The notes: generated from the sequence alone by a model not told the origin. Positions 42,356 through 55,339 are shown, counted from the stretch's first letter. The stretch: DNA of 64,000 nt from Leptidea sinapis (GCF_905404315.1 NC_066276.1:11054001-11118000), one strand, 5' to 3'. Numbers and translations: made by a program.

Positions 42356-42545
42356 TTATCAGGTAGGCTTATTTGCACGTGATGCCAGCTAGATCCCACG
42401 ATTGCACAAGGTGATGTGCAGCCATTACCGTGGTTCCATCACTAGTGAAATTCATGAGCTAATGAGACATCCAGTGTCTCAAAGTAAGGAATTGGTCAAG
42501 AACCATAAGGGTAAAACTTACCCAGATAAAATTAAGAGTCTGCGT
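42356..42545 (+). repeat. Diverged relative of short retroposon A
   Basis: cactagtgaaattcatgagc, then taatgagaca and agtgtctcaaag echo the family A block tagtgaaattactgggcaa...atgtctcaagg, but the rest is unalignable by eye. Confidence 0.35.
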
Positions 42546-44071
42546 GGTATACAATTATTTAAATTAATATTGTAGTTCTGTTTAGATAAATAAATCAATC
42601 AAAGCCTTCAGTTATTAGTGTTTTATTTTTTTTAAATAAATTAATAACATAATATTTGATTAAAACTTGCAATAAAATAAAAGTGTTTCATTAAAAACCA
42701 TCGAGGTGTTGTTGAATGCTTTCGAATTCTTTGAATTGGAATCGTAAGCCAAAATTCATAAAAAGTCTCAACTTAGGATATACAATCGAATGCTTAAAAT
42801 TAATACTGATAGTCTGAGTACATCGTAATTTATAATATAAATTGTGTTACCTTGTATAAAGATCGTTAAAAGTAATAAACGGCTTAATCTAGACTTAGAC
42901 TTTACAACATTTAATTTATCATAGAAATTGAACTACATTGTATATGAACGCTCGTAATATTTGTGCTATATTCAGAATTGATCGCGGATGTCGGGAAGTG
43001 TACTTAAGTGATATGCAATTAAAATATTCATGAGTAGGTATTGACTTTGAAGTTTGCCCGCTTTAGACATCCTTAGATGCAGTACTTGAAAATGATGAAT
43101 TGCGTGTACAAGAGGTGGTCTGGAAGCAGTTATCCCAACGCATTAAGAAAGTATGTTGGTATAATTAATGAGTGTAATTCTTTATCTTAAGAATAGGAAT
43201 ATTTTAAGATACTGCGCAATTAAATCGAGATAGAGATCTGTGCGGTCTATTAGCCGGTTACACAACTGTTTCTAATGAATCGCTTAGAAATGTTTCATTG
43301 TACCTACATTCAAATACAATACTTCTGTTAATGAATTGAATATGAATAAAAAAAAATTGAATTTTAATACCAAAATTTTATATTGAGTCAACTACCGAGC
43401 TCTCATGGGCACGAGAACTAGTCCAGCCAAATGCAAGCTAGATTAGATATGGGTACGGGTTCAGTACATAGCAAAACACGCCTTAACGCCATTTCTTGCA
43501 TGGAGCCCCACAGATTTATAATCTGTTGTCATTGTAACAACATATATAACTAACTCTGTAAAAATAACAGCAGTATACTTTGATATTAATATGTCTGTCA
43601 GACTGGTGTGTCTGTTATTTTTTACTGGCATCCCATAGATAGTAGAAAATAATAACAGAGGTAAGTGTAAGCGAGATGAATTTATACAATTGTTTTAGTT
43701 CAAAATTGCGTTTATTATTTTTCGCCGCCTTTTTAAATACATACGATGACAAAACATTACCATAATATCTTTGTATTAAATTATTGATACAAATAATATA
43801 TTGTTCCTCAATTTTGATATAAGTATCATGTAAAACATGTTTTTATAATCATACAATGATACGTATGTCTCGATGTGGTGTCATATTTAGAAATATAGAA
43901 CGAGTGTTACGTTACAAATTGCAGTTACTACTGTCTGACGTATATGACAGATAATTACTGAGAAGTGAACGTTATCACTGGCAGACATCATTGTGTTGTG
44001 TACATATTATGTGTAATGAAATAATAGTCTATGTTTTATGTGCACCATCATTAATTTTTTTATTCATTTCA
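42546..44071. other. AT-rich sequence
   Basis: Nothing recognised. An isolated GTAAGT at 43661 has no convincing exon beside it. Confidence 0.4.
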
Positions 44072-44400
44072 TTTCATTGCATCATCAGCCGGAAGACGTC
44101 CACTGCTGGACAAAGGCATCCACTAAAGAATTCCACGACGGTCGGTCCTGCGCTACCCTCATCCAAAGTATTCCGGCGATCTTGTCCAAATCATCGGTCC
44201 ATCTTGTGGGGGGCCTACGAACACTGCATCTTCAACAGTGCATCTTCAGATACGTGGTCGCCATTCGAGGACTTTACTGCCCCAAAGGCCATCTATCCGT
44301 CGAACTATGTGCCCGGCCCACTGCCACTTCAGTTTTGCAATCATTTGGGCTTTGGTTCTCCTATGAATCTCCTCATTTCTGATTCGATCTCGCAGGATCT
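44072..44400 (-). pseudogene. RTE-like LINE C-terminal fragment
   Basis: Reverse-strand relative of 57078-57411 and 9052-9560: begins with the tail (atcatcagccgg) and reads back through the LVKIAG, RPPTRWTDD, RTDGRWG and GLRDRI-type segments. Frameshifts prevent a continuous product. Confidence 0.72.
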
Positions 44401-45660
44401 TTTTTATTCATACTTGCACGAGATGCCGAATTGTTATATTTTTTCACATATACAAATGTTAAAAAATGTTGCAGGGTAAGAACCCGCATGTCTTGGAATA
44501 CGCCCCACCGCTTTACATCCGAACACATTATACGTAAATCTTGGTAAGTTAGTTGAACTCTCAAATTGGGCACATACTCATAATTTAAAAAACCCTGCAA
44601 AAAAGGTAATAATATAAAGTTAAAGTAAGCTAATCGAAGTGGCCACGTCCATAATTTTGGCACACAAGTAAATATTTTTAAGTAATAAAATCCCAACGGT
44701 GAAAGAATAAGTACTAAAAATAGAAATTAATTTGTTATAGACGTTGAAGGACAACAATTTTATAAGAATCTTAAGTTTTTAAGATATTTGTGATTATCAG
44801 TTGAAATGAATTGTTCCAATTAAACAATGAGATCAAGATATCAATCTTTTCCTTAAAGGGTGAATCTGCGATGAGCTTCAACGGCAAATAAATTAATATG
44901 AATGAAATTCGAGAAAATTGAAACCAAATAAAAACTTTAATTGCTAGAATGGATTGATAATATTTTAAAGTTTAGGCAAAGATTTTTATTGAAAAGGTGC
45001 ACATACATTTAGATAAATGAAGAGAAATTATCAAAAATTATTTACGATAAGTCTTTTTTTTTGCACAATTGTGAACTAAATTACTTGTACACCTTTATAC
45101 AATGGACATATTTTAAACAAGGTTTTATGAAGTCACTTTACCCAAAACAAAAACTCTATATTATAATTAAAAATTGGGTTATAATTTAAAAACGACAAAC
45201 ACACAACAACAGAGTACGTCTGGGAGTTCTATAAATATCTTTTGATATAAAATTAAATTTTTAATTATTTAGTTTTTGGTTACGTTATGTTGTTCGAACA
45301 AAAAACTATTATCTCTAAAAGTTTGATTACTGGCTTATACATGAAATTATTAGTCAAATGTCTGTCATAAAAATAAATTTAAATTTAGAATTATAAACAT
45401 AAATTTGTCACAACTGTTTTGATATAGTACGATAGTATATAAAGCAATTAGTATTATGATTTACGTATTCGACCGAGCATTGATATTTATTATCGTTTTA
45501 ATAGACATTGTCACAGCGAGTGTAGTAAAGCGTATAATTAATTAAACACCTAACGGATTGAATTATGGTTTTGACATATTAGATGTGATATTTTAAATGT
45601 AGTACATTCAATGTATTCGTAAGGTTTTAAACTCAAATATTCTTTATCTGTATATAATAA
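44401..45660. other. AT-rich sequence
   Basis: Nothing recognised. Confidence 0.4.
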
Positions 45661-46395
45661 CTAGCTGACCCGACAGACGTTGTTCTGTATATAAAATTAT
45701 GTTTATTTTTTACCTCCTGAGAAAGTTAGAAAGATATAAATTCTAGTAAGTTATTCATTTTCAGTCTTTTGAAAAAAAAAATTACTGAAATGGAAATGGG
45801 CAGGACACATGATAAGAGGTCAAGAGAAATGGAGCAAAATTGTGACACGTTGGTACCCTAGAGAAGGGGAAAAAGAAAAGGGGCAGACCACAATAAAAAG
45901 GTGGGATGATGTTATTTGACAAGTAGCAGGAGTTACATGGAATTGAGTTGCCCAAGATAGGCAGGAATGGAAAAGGTTGGAGGAGGCCTTTGCCGATTGG
46001 CAAACAGACCTACAAAAAATAGTTAAGTGTTAGAATAGAATATATTAAGACTAGTTTAGCAAATAAAAATAAATTTGCTATATTCATAGATTTTAGATCA
46101 TAATTCTTTGTAAATAGATATTAAGTTGGTCTGAATAAAGGCCTTTATTTTTATTATTATTAAGTTATTCATTTTAAACTATTCTTTCAATTTGATTTCT
46201 GAACGACGGGGGACACATCAAAGGAAAAACAAAACTGTAGTTTTTATTTAATTCCGAGCATTTTCATATATTTTTATTCACCTTTTAAACCTCCTCTGGA
46301 CTTCCAAAAACAATTCAAGACCATAATTAGCCAAATCGGTCCAGCGGTTCTCGAGTTTTAGGAGACTAACGAACAGCAATTCATTTATATATACA
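45661..46395 (-). mobile_element. Non-autonomous Helitron interrupted by an RTE-like LINE
   Basis: On the minus strand the 3' end is acagaacaacgtctgtcggg, then tcag and CTAG (45661-45664), with the ACAGA/TCTGT hairpin. The 5' part (about 46300-46395) has gaattgctgttcgttagtct and gctggaccgatttggctaat, typical of arthropod Helitrons. The TC start is eroded. A LINE at 45762-46160 splits it. Confidence 0.75.
45762..46160 (+). pseudogene. RTE-like LINE 3' end inserted in Helitron
   Basis: The plus translation gives KWKWAGHMIRGQEKWSKIVT, then RWDDVI, a stop, and DRQEWKRLEEAFADWQTDLQ. Perfect 15-base target duplications taagttattcatttt at 45747-45761 and 46161-46175 bound it. The tail is (att)n. 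Same subfamily as 24035-24290. It carries stops, so the copy is old. Confidence 0.82.
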
Positions 46396-46658
46396 CACTT
46401 ATATTAACAATGATAGTGCATTTGTTAATAAAATTAAAGAATATCTTTAACATCCTTAAAATATGTTCAACCAATAAATTTGATAATTTTTGTATTTTCG
46501 TATTTTAAATTTTATGTTTAATTGTATATCAAATCGTTATGTTTTGTATTATATTCGCTCACACATTGTTTATATTTAAATCGAAACTTTTTTGGCTTGT
46601 GTAATATAAATTATGTGTTACAATGTGTACATAATTTAAGCTGTTTGTTTTCCAATAT
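46396..46658. other. AT-rich sequence
   Basis: Nothing recognised. Confidence 0.4.
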
Positions 46659-47120
46659 ACAGGGTGTCCCAAAACTCAACGATAACCTGGTACCGGGCGA
46701 GAGGCCAAGGTATACCAGTTATGAAAAAAATAAGAAAAAAAATCTATGTCACTTAGTCAAGCGATGACAGACAATTTTCGAAAATGTTAAAAATTTGACA
46801 CCCTTTGTCGCATTTTTAGGTAATGTGATCGCAATTTTCACAATTTTACAGTGATTTTTTTAATAATGTTATCTCAAATAACAGTGCTATTAATGGTAAC
46901 CACAAATGAAAGTAATAATCATTGTTAACTAAGTAAAATAAATAAAATTTTGACGACTTATGGTTTATAAAATTTATGTCAGTCAACTTTGACGTAGAGT
47001 ACGTTGGGAAAAAAATGTAAAAAATGGCAAGTTTTTTTAAAAGATGGCCCATTTAGTCTATATTTCAAAATAGTACAACACTTGCCACTTTTCTTGCCAA
47101 TAAACCTGCTATTTCGTATG
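46659..47120. repeat. Possible transposon end with acagggtgtccc motif
   Basis: tatacagggtgtcccaaaac opens the block; a similar tatacaggatgacccacg is at 62657-62674. The block then contains A-rich runs and no coding sequence. Such ends are common on arthropod repeats; the class is unknown. Confidence 0.35.
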
Positions 47121-48159
47121 CTATGCGTAGGGATCCCTCAGTAATTTGAATGATACCTTCATTATACAATATACATACTGATTTTAAAACTTATTAAAGG
47201 CTTAATATAAATCCAGAAATACTTCACAAAGTAATTGTAAAGTATCTCTAGGCCCAAATAAATCGGTTGTTATTAGTTAATTCGGTTGAAATACTTGGCA
47301 GGCTTTGCAGTCACATCCTCGAGCCATCGCCAAACCAAAGTCAGCGTACTCCATGCCAAATCTCTTAAGTTGTTGCTCAGGATGTGATCTAACAAAACTG
47401 CCACAGAGTAAATATTACAACAATATATTATATAAAACCTGCATGGTTGATGTTGTTATATAAAAATTTTTACACTGTGGTATTTCAGTTCTAATCACTA
47501 ATATAATTGATCGAGACCTTTCGAGACATAATGAAATACTTCAATAGTACGTTCAATTTGAAAACTGAACTTTAAGTACCTAATACTGATAATTAGGTAC
47601 TAAAACCTTCAATTTTCATTCCTCTATATAAATCTTTTGCAGAGGCAACCATTTATTGTAGTTCATACATAGCATTTGAATTTAAATAAATTACGCTCAG
47701 TTTGATGCTTCACTTATTAAATTCGATAATTCGTTTTTTTTTATTTTGTTTAAAAAAGACTTTGTATATTCTTTTGATGTTAACTTATATAACGTTACAT
47801 CCTTAGTTTAATGATTTTATTATTTGTTTATATTTAGTGTACATCATAGAAATCTAAGTAGAATATTATGAGTGACAATTCCTTGCAAGATTGTCGCAAG
47901 TAAATACATAATTAATTACATTGCTACGTACGCTTGCAACGCTACGGATATTGAGTGGCTTGCGCAGCAATGGTGTGCAAATAACGGTTATACGAATTAC
48001 AAAACTTAAAGCAAAATATTATCGTCATATATTTTACAAAAAAACAGCTGTTTAGAAAGCAGAAATGTATAATTTTAATTGCTTTAGTTAAGTGTTATGG
48101 AATATCTATTTGCAGTTAGAAATACTGAAATACACAAAATTTCATATTCATATTTCACC
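47121..48159. other. AT-rich sequence
   Basis: Nothing recognised. Confidence 0.4.
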
Positions 48160-48325
48160 ACGAAAAACCAAGCTGTGGGGTGAGCTTCCTTGTGTGGTGT
48201 TTCCAAAAGGATACGACACGGGTACCTTCAAAAAAAGTGCGTATACATTCCTCAAAGGCCGGCAATGTTCCTGTGATTCCTCTGATGTTGCAAGAGAATG
48301 TGGGCGGCGGTGATCACTTAAACGT
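48160..48325 (+). pseudogene. LINE L1 ORF2 3' end
   Basis: The open frame KTKLWGELPCVVFPKGYDTG then TFKKSAYTFLKGRQCSCDSS, DVARECGRR and a stop at 48311-48313 matches the C-terminus of the RT protein at 31246-32574 almost residue for residue. Only this tail is present, so it is a severely 5'-truncated insertion. Confidence 0.8.
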
Positions 48326-48960
48326 GTGTCCCTTCTAGTACCTTATAATGTATTTTCATTCATCTACTATTATTTATCAGCATCAATTTAAATCTATTAG
48401 CAATTAGACAAAGATCTCGATATAACATCAGAATTATTTCGTAGCAACAAATTCATTTAAAGGGAATCTCCCAATAATATTTCCAAGGAACAAGCGTCTC
48501 TTATTGTACTATAATGGAACAGGGATTGGTGCCAAATTGCTCTACGTTGCTTTCTACGCGTCATTTACCCCAACCGAGAAACTACGGCCTAAGAAATACG
48601 GAATAAGGGGAAATAGGCGATTATTGCACGTATTATGTTATTGTTATGTTTCTAAGTTAAATTAAGTTTTGAAAAAGGAATGCCGTCTTAATTAAATAAA
48701 TTTATTTAGGTAATTCTTTCACGAGCTTATATCTTATTTATTTATTATTATATTAAAATGTGAAATATTTCTTCAGGCTCATTGAGCACTTTACATGTAT
48801 TTAATGAAACGTATTATTTATCCTTACAAACAAAAACAAATCAAAGATAAATATTTTTTTTTATAACGGACACTGATTATATTTATAATATGTTCAATGA
48901 AAATATATGATTAGGTAAATACCTATTTCATATAGGTAATATGCAATAATATATATCCGA
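48326..48960. other. AT-rich sequence
   Basis: Nothing recognised. Confidence 0.4.
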
Positions 48961-49035
48961 TTTTTTTTTATGGCAGATGAGGACAAACGAGCATCAGGGT
49001 CAATTGATGGTATATAATTAACACGGCAAATGCTC
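48961..49035 (-). repeat. LINE L1 extreme 3' end
   Basis: T-run, then tggcagatgaggacaaacga and gcatcagggtca match the 3' UTR of L1 (31190-31230). Confidence 0.5.
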
Positions 49036-49242
49036 TCTTAATATAAAAATGTCAAACAATTGTACAAATCAATTCGAAAACTGAAAACACAGCACGTGGC
49101 GGGCGAATCCGAGTTTAAAATGGACCATTTTTAGTAAATATATCCGTTCGGTATATAACAGTTATCATAATATCAGAATAAAGTGACAGGAGAAGCAAGA
49201 TGTTGTTGAATCAAAGTGACAAGCCCCGCTCATAATAATTTC

Positions 49243-49554
49243 TTTTTTATGAAAATAAGGGACGAGACGAGCAGGACGTTGAGATGATGGTAATTGATAC
49301 GCCCTGCCCATTACAATGCAGTGCCTCTCAGGATTCTTGCAAAACCCAAAACTTCTGAGCGGCACTACAACTGTGCTCGTCACCTTGAGACATAAGATGT
49401 TAAGTCTCATTTGCCCAGTAATTTCACTAACTACGGTGCCCTTCAGATCGAAACACAGTAATGTTTACAGATTACTGGTTCGTGGCAGAAATAGGCGCCG
49501 TTGTGGTACCCATAATCTAGCCGGCATCCTGTGCAAAGGAGTCTCCCACTGGTA
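49243..49554 (-). mobile_element. Short hairpin retroposon (family A)
   Basis: Near full-length reverse copy, T-run to tctcccactggtatt, with good blocks gcccattacaatgcagtgcc and gcccagtaatttcactaa. Confidence 0.8.
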
Positions 49555-49571
49555 TTATTTACAGTAAACAA

Positions 49572-49818
49572 TACAGGGCCGCTCAGGATTCTTGAAAAAT
49601 ATATATTTCTAAGTAGCATCACAACTACGCTAATCTCATCACCCCAGTAATTTCACTAGAACTGCACCGTGCAAACCTACACACTGATAATGACACCTTT
49701 ACACGTAGACTGCGACACTGTGAACACGCCAAAAAAATAGCGACGGACTGTTAACCTCCATTTTGACCAACGTACACTCAACCAGCATCATGTCTCGAAG
49801 AAGCATTCCATTGGTAAA
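49572..49818 (-). mobile_element. Short hairpin retroposon (family A), diverged
   Basis: Directly follows the previous copy. It keeps gggccgctcaggattcttga, ccccagtaatttcactagaa and an end like cattccattggtaaat. Much of the body is altered. Confidence 0.45.
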
Positions 49819-50443
49819 TTCGGAATATTTAGAAGATGATACCAATAATATGTAAGAACTGTTCATCCACGATTATTGCGAAAAGTGAACCATTAAATAA
49901 GGTATGTAAAATGACTCTATCAGTAGGAATTTTATATTTCTCAGAAACAGCTTATAGTAAACAATAGAACGGAGGTAAGGCTCATTAAAATATCCGCTGC
50001 AATTAACAAGTCATCTCTTTCCGTCGTTAGTAACACGAGTGAGACAAACAATCGGCTCCGCAGTTAGCACGCAGGTGGTTAATTAAATTTAAAGGCTTGA
50101 CACGACCCGAAAGAATCGATTTAAAACGGACATCGATTTTAAAGTCCCCTTTACAACGGTTTTAATTAAAAACTGGTAAAATCCTTTGACGTGCTAAACG
50201 TGTAATAATTTATGCAAACCAATGTTTGCATAATGCTCACTGGTTTAATAATATTTGCATATGAAAAATACCTTTTTTAAATTGAGCAAATAAAACTTTT
50301 ATTTAGCTGAAAAACAAATTATTAATCTCTCTAAAAAGTCTTCCCTTCCCAAGCTCTATTGCAACATATAGCCTTTTATATTTATTATTGACAAGCATAA
50401 GATACATAATAGCTAAAAGGGTAAATGTATACACTTTTATATT
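49819..50443. other. AT-rich sequence
   Basis: Nothing recognised. Confidence 0.4.
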
Positions 50444-50790
50444 AAAGTTCCAGTCACCAGGCGTTATCTATAAATAAATATAAATGTTTTATTAAAATAT
50501 GGCTCTGTCGTAAATCCTATTACTCCACAGCTGAATATCTAAGTAATCGGACACCTGGGACTAGATTATGATTATTTTATAGCAATAGCAATGACAGTAC
50601 AATATTGTATATTTTTATTAAAAAGAGCGCAAAAAAAGAAGCCTGGGTGAGTTTCTTGCGCCGCTTCATCTCTCTCAGAGCGCCATTTATTTCCGAAGCG
50701 GTAGTAGTATCCAGTATATTAGAAATGACATCAAAAATAATTGTAAAGGAATCAATTTTGAGAAAATAAATGCCTTTTATGCCTTTTTAT
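50444..50790 (+). mobile_element. Non-LTR retrotransposon 3' end (family L3)
   Basis: Third copy of L3: ggctctgtcgtaaatcctat, tgcgccgcttcatctctctc and gcgccatttatttccgaagc. Confidence 0.7.
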
Positions 50791-51344
50791 AGGCAAGTTT
50801 TAAAAACAAGAGCATTAAAGATATAGGCACAGACTATACTAGATATTTATTTATTAATTAATGTATAGGAAACTAATATTAACAAATCTTAAAACTCATA
50901 CTTTCACCAGTAACGTTTCCAACAACTTATACGACACTTTTACTTAAAAGGTAACCAACGGTAAGATAAAAACCATAAAACAAAAGTAATACAAATTAAC
51001 AACTAATTACAAGATATATAAGTTACACAATACTATACACGCCTATTATACAATACTATTATGAATTAGTTACAAAGGATTCAGAAAAAAAATATAAGAA
51101 TGTGGTTAAAATAATCAGTAATTATTTTAATTATCTCAAACAAGTGATCTGAATATATATATATATTTATTTAATTAGCGCCAAATTCCACCCAAAATAG
51201 ATTCTAACAGTTTCTAACAAAGTGACCGTTCAACCAATGAACATAAACTGACTTTACTACTTCACAAAGGATATTTGCGACCACACTTAATCTTAATTAA
51301 CAATATTTCTATATAAATTGACAATTGAAACTAATAGGGAATGT
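50791..51344. other. AT-rich sequence
   Basis: Short ta run near 51150-51170. Nothing else recognised. Confidence 0.4.
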
Positions 51345-51465
51345 CTCATTAGGGTCTGAGGGACCTAATTGTGAGGGGAGTGGCAACAAAGCGCTCACCG
51401 GAAGCTGACAGTAACAAGTGTCAGCCTGAGAAGGGTAGGTAGGTACGTGACTGGTGAAACATGCA
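51345..51465 (-). repeat. GC-richer island, possible retroelement remnant
   Basis: Minus strand reads SQADTCYCQLPVSALLPLPS, then QLGPSDPNETF, without a recognisable motif. The abrupt composition change suggests a repeat fragment or a decayed exon. Confidence 0.3.
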
Positions 51466-51568
51466 GAATCCGATACACTATTACGATACATTATTATAAG
51501 ATGTATGAAAATATTTAAAGATCTTTACGATTTTAGAAATATATTTGAATATTTTGTTATTCATTAAT

Positions 51569-51718
51569 TAACGGCGCCTATTTCTGCCGAGAAACAGTAA
51601 TGTGTAAGCATTATTGTGTTATGGTCTGAAGGGCGCCGCAGCTAGTGAAATTACTGGGCAAATGAGCCTTAACATCCTATGTCTCAAGGAGCGTTATTTG
51701 TAGTACCGCTCAGAGAGC
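51569..51718 (+). mobile_element. Short hairpin retroposon (family A), partial
   Basis: ggcgcctatttctgccgaga, then tctgaagggcgccgcagcta and gtgaaattactgggcaaatg. It is cut off within the hairpin region. Confidence 0.65.
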
Positions 51719-53589
51719 TAATCTAGTATATTAGAATTAAAGGAAATAATATAATGTATGAAAATAAGTAAACATCAGGTGTGGAATATCTTCTTTCGGA
51801 AAATAACTCTCAATAAAAAAGTAAGCATTAATTGTCGATTACCATTTAGAAACAGATAATTATAGCACGTTAAAGTTCTACCAATCACTTCTTTACAACC
51901 CACGTATAAACTTTAATACAAAAACAAACGTAAACAAAGCGTCTTTCCCACACTCAACGTAATTACTCAAAACCTTAATGGCGCGTTATAAACTCAAATA
52001 ATAGAGACGTAAAATATTTGACGTGCGATAGATAACAACAAAGCACCGAAGTGGTTATCTTATCAGGGGGTGTCACTCGTCTAAATGACCCATGCAAGGC
52101 CTTGATCACTTGCTTCCGATGCCGGCAACCTAATCTAAAGAATGTTTAACAAATAAAACTAAAAAACTTGTGTTTAATTATTTTAGGGAGGCATAGCTCT
52201 AACGCCTATGCGTTAAAACAGGGACAGAACTTTGTAACTTAAAGTTTGCGTGACGTCAACAGTCTCGTCAATATACAAACAGTACTTTTTTGGTGATTTT
52301 TGAAGTGTATGCTTGACGTCATCAAAATGGCGGCTTGTCCTACTAACAACGCGCGGGGATTCTACTTCAAAGCAACGTTCGATTATTGAAAACGGAATGT
52401 TACGGTGGTTTGTCTTTCAGTAGATTTATTGCACAAACACAGAGAGTCGATTTTGATGAGTGTTACAAAAAGACGAAGGGTTAGGTTTACATTAGGTTTC
52501 CTTTGTTCCACGTTTCCACGATCACATCGAGGGTGTATTAAACTAGGGCCAAAACAAGAATAGGTGCTTAGAATAAGAGAGCAAAAAAATAATTACGAAG
52601 TACGTGATAGATTGAGTTTCTTTATACCTAGCTATCTGGGAGATAAAAGTGTTGAAATTTAGAACTTTTTGGTATACTATGGTCTTATCCTACTGTAGTC
52701 GTGATGGCCTTTTATTTTGAGGCCTTGATAACATCATTATTTTATCATTGTATAAATAATTTAAATTTTTCGGGATACAGAAAATAAAATCTTACTTTTT
52801 AAGTTCCATAAAAGATGTTTCGTTGTTCTATTAATATTTAATTAAATGATTCCTCCTGAAATATATAGTTTAATTATATTATGAAATATAATTTCGTTTA
52901 TCTTAGCACAAAATTAATCGGAAATCATATACATGATCCCTCGTCCACTTAACAGACAATTTATACCACACGACCGCCTTTCAGATGATTTCAATCATGA
53001 AATAATTCATATTAGAATTACAAATACATAAAAAAGTCAAAAGGAAGGAAGACATTTTAATTTATTATTACAAAGAGAAACAACTTACGAAAAGATATTT
53101 AAGCGTCAGGTATGTCAAGATGGCTATCTTGTTAATTAAAATAAATAAAAATTCTCGTAAATGCATCCCTAAAATGGAAAGGACACGGATTCCAAGCGAT
53201 GTTTATCTTTCATATTTTATCCGTCGCCAAAGATGATTTAGATTCTCTGCTTGTCGTGCATTTTTACTGGCTGTTTCGCTTCTTGTATTCATAATAATAT
53301 AATACATTCTTTAGGAGACAGGACTTCCAAATTGAGGTTGACTTGAATATATTTTGCTTGGCCGATGCTGTGTGATAGTTTTTGTGAGTACATACAAATG
53401 TTTATGCATGCTCTTATTACGTAGAATTAATTACTCCGAGATGAACATTCAAGTCAAATCTTCATGATTATATAATATATAAATTTAGCAATATAATGTA
53501 ATTTTATTATAGATACCTACAAGTAGGAATGCTTTTCATCCTCATTTTTATGGTCATTTATCGGCTATTACCACCTTTTATACCTTTTT
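51719..53589. other. AT-rich stretch with two TGACGTCA sites
   Basis: Two perfect palindromic CRE-type sites TGACGTCA lie at 52251-52258 and 52314-52321, in a somewhat GC-richer patch (52070-52400). The rest holds nothing recognised. Confidence 0.4.
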
Positions 53590-53935
53590 GCAATATCAGA
53601 GGAATTACAGTGTGCTTTTCGGCTTTTTAGGAAGGTGTAAGGTTGAAGGTACTCATGTAGTGTCGTCCTGGAACCACTTAGCAAGGAATTTCATTACATA
53701 GGTAACTTGTTTATTTGGAAGAAATGCAAAGAAGGTCACACATCCAAATGGTGAGGATGATATTGATGTATGTGGCGTGTGGTGTGATGGTGGTATGAGG
53801 CTGCAGGAGTCAGGCTGTTCAGCTGAAGAACTCTTAAGAACACTCCCATTTATAAATGCAGTAAAATACACAAAATAAAGCGACGTATCTACGTTCGAAC
53901 CATTTATACTGAATCCCCGTCGATTCGAGCATCCT
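53590..53935 (-). pseudogene. LINE L1 fragment, strongly decayed
   Basis: Follows the same order as 17570-18021 (ggaattacagtgtgc, tcgtcctggaacc, tcacacatccaaatggt, ggctgcaggagtcagg, cactcccatttataaatgc, ccccgtcgattcgagc) with many changes and small gaps. It is older than the other L1 copies. Confidence 0.65.
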
Positions 53936-54247
53936 TCATGACATTCCTTATTACCTACTTAAGGACATAGGACTATCAGCATAGCATTCCATCTTACTTA
54001 ATACATCAACTTCCGCATTTTCTGTACTAGTAAGTTGATAACAATAATTTATTACTGTCCTGATAAGAAATAAGAATTGCGGTCAAGATAATAAAAAATA
54101 ACGTCATTAAAGTTTATATTGTGTGTCTGTTACGGCACTTTAATGTTTTAATAAAATAAAATAATACACAAAAGATTAAATTTGTTCATTAAAACTATTT
54201 CCTATTGCTAAATTACTCGGGTCGTTGACACTTTACAATTTTCTGTA
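53936..54247. other. AT-rich sequence
   Basis: Nothing recognised. Confidence 0.4.
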
Positions 54248-54542
54248 ATCTCTGGTACTACTGGTCCGATTTGAATGATTCTTTCAGTGTTGGGTAGTCC
54301 ATTTATCGAGGAAAGCTGTAGGCTTGCGTGTTTTTTTTTCAAAATTAGGGATCCGTAATAAAATTGCTATTTTGTAACACAAGGTGTAAAATCGAAAACC
54401 TATTTTTGCGTGCGCTGCAAAAACTATTGACAATAGAACAAAATGATGTACAGGCTATAATATAGGCAATATTTTATTACTTATAAAACTATCGCGTGAA
54501 TTATACTTTATGTGGCAAAACAACGTTTGCCGGGTCAGCTAG
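54248..54542 (+). mobile_element. Non-autonomous Helitron, 5'-truncated
   Basis: Plus orientation; closely matches 12501-12846 from ctctggtactactggtccga to the 3' hairpin GGCAAA/TTTGCC, gggtcag and CTAG (54539-54542), followed by T. The TC end and the (caaa)n part are missing. Confidence 0.82.
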
Positions 54543-55037
54543 TATGTCATATAATAATATCATCAGCTAAGGACCATTAGATATTAATTTAAAATTTATT
54601 TTGACAGACCCACATTTACTGGTATGGTGTTACATCTTTTTGGTTTACTATGAGCTAAACCAAAAATGGTTTAGATATTGAAAAAAATAACCTGCAACTC
54701 AATATACAGTTGTAGTTACAAATAGTTTTAAGGTTAATCATTATTAAAGTTTCAGCTACTATAAGACAAAAAACAGTTAATAAATTCACTGAAAAAGTAA
54801 TAACAATAAATCATCACAGACTCCACTTAAAATTCGTTGCCTTATTGAGTGAAGGATTAAATTTGACGGAATGTAAGTAAAAAGCAAACACTGGCCACTT
54901 GAACTGTGTTTGTGTTTGAAGTATTTGTCGAGCGATTGAAGGTCCTATAGTACCGTGGGAGCTTTGAACGCTTTACAATAACCAAAAATTTACATTATTA
55001 CAACTGGTGGTGAAACAACTGATTAATTTATGGTACT
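54543..55037. other. AT-rich sequence
   Basis: Nothing recognised. Confidence 0.4.
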
Positions 55038-55339
55038 TTAACGGCCGTTCCCAATATTCAGTCTAACTCTTACTTGAGATAAAAATCGTAACTATCGTTG
55101 ACTTTTCTGTCCCAATAAACTTATCGCCGGTAACTCCGTACACGCTGTCTGTCAATGGGACGACGTATAGCTTACCAGCGATAGAAGTTTGTATGGAAAT
55201 TGCAATTCACGCGTCCCAATATAAGGCGATAAAAATGACTTATTGGGTATATTGGGACAGCTTCAGATTATTGACAGCTAATTACTGACAGTAGTAATTT
55301 ATCTCTATCTGTAGATAGTATATAGGGAACGGCCGTTAA
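55038..55339. mobile_element. MITE-like element with TTAA-bounded inverted ends
   Basis: Ends ttaacggccgttccc (55038-55052) and gggaacggccgttaa (55325-55339) are perfect inverted copies, each bounded by TTAA. Inside are repeated gtcccaata/tattggga words. No coding capacity. TTAA could be the target site, as for piggyBac-type elements, or part of the inverted repeat. Confidence 0.65.

Noticed and set aside
44038..44479. Two long plus-strand frames
   Set aside because: They are antisense shadows of the minus-strand RTE-like fragment at 44072-44400.
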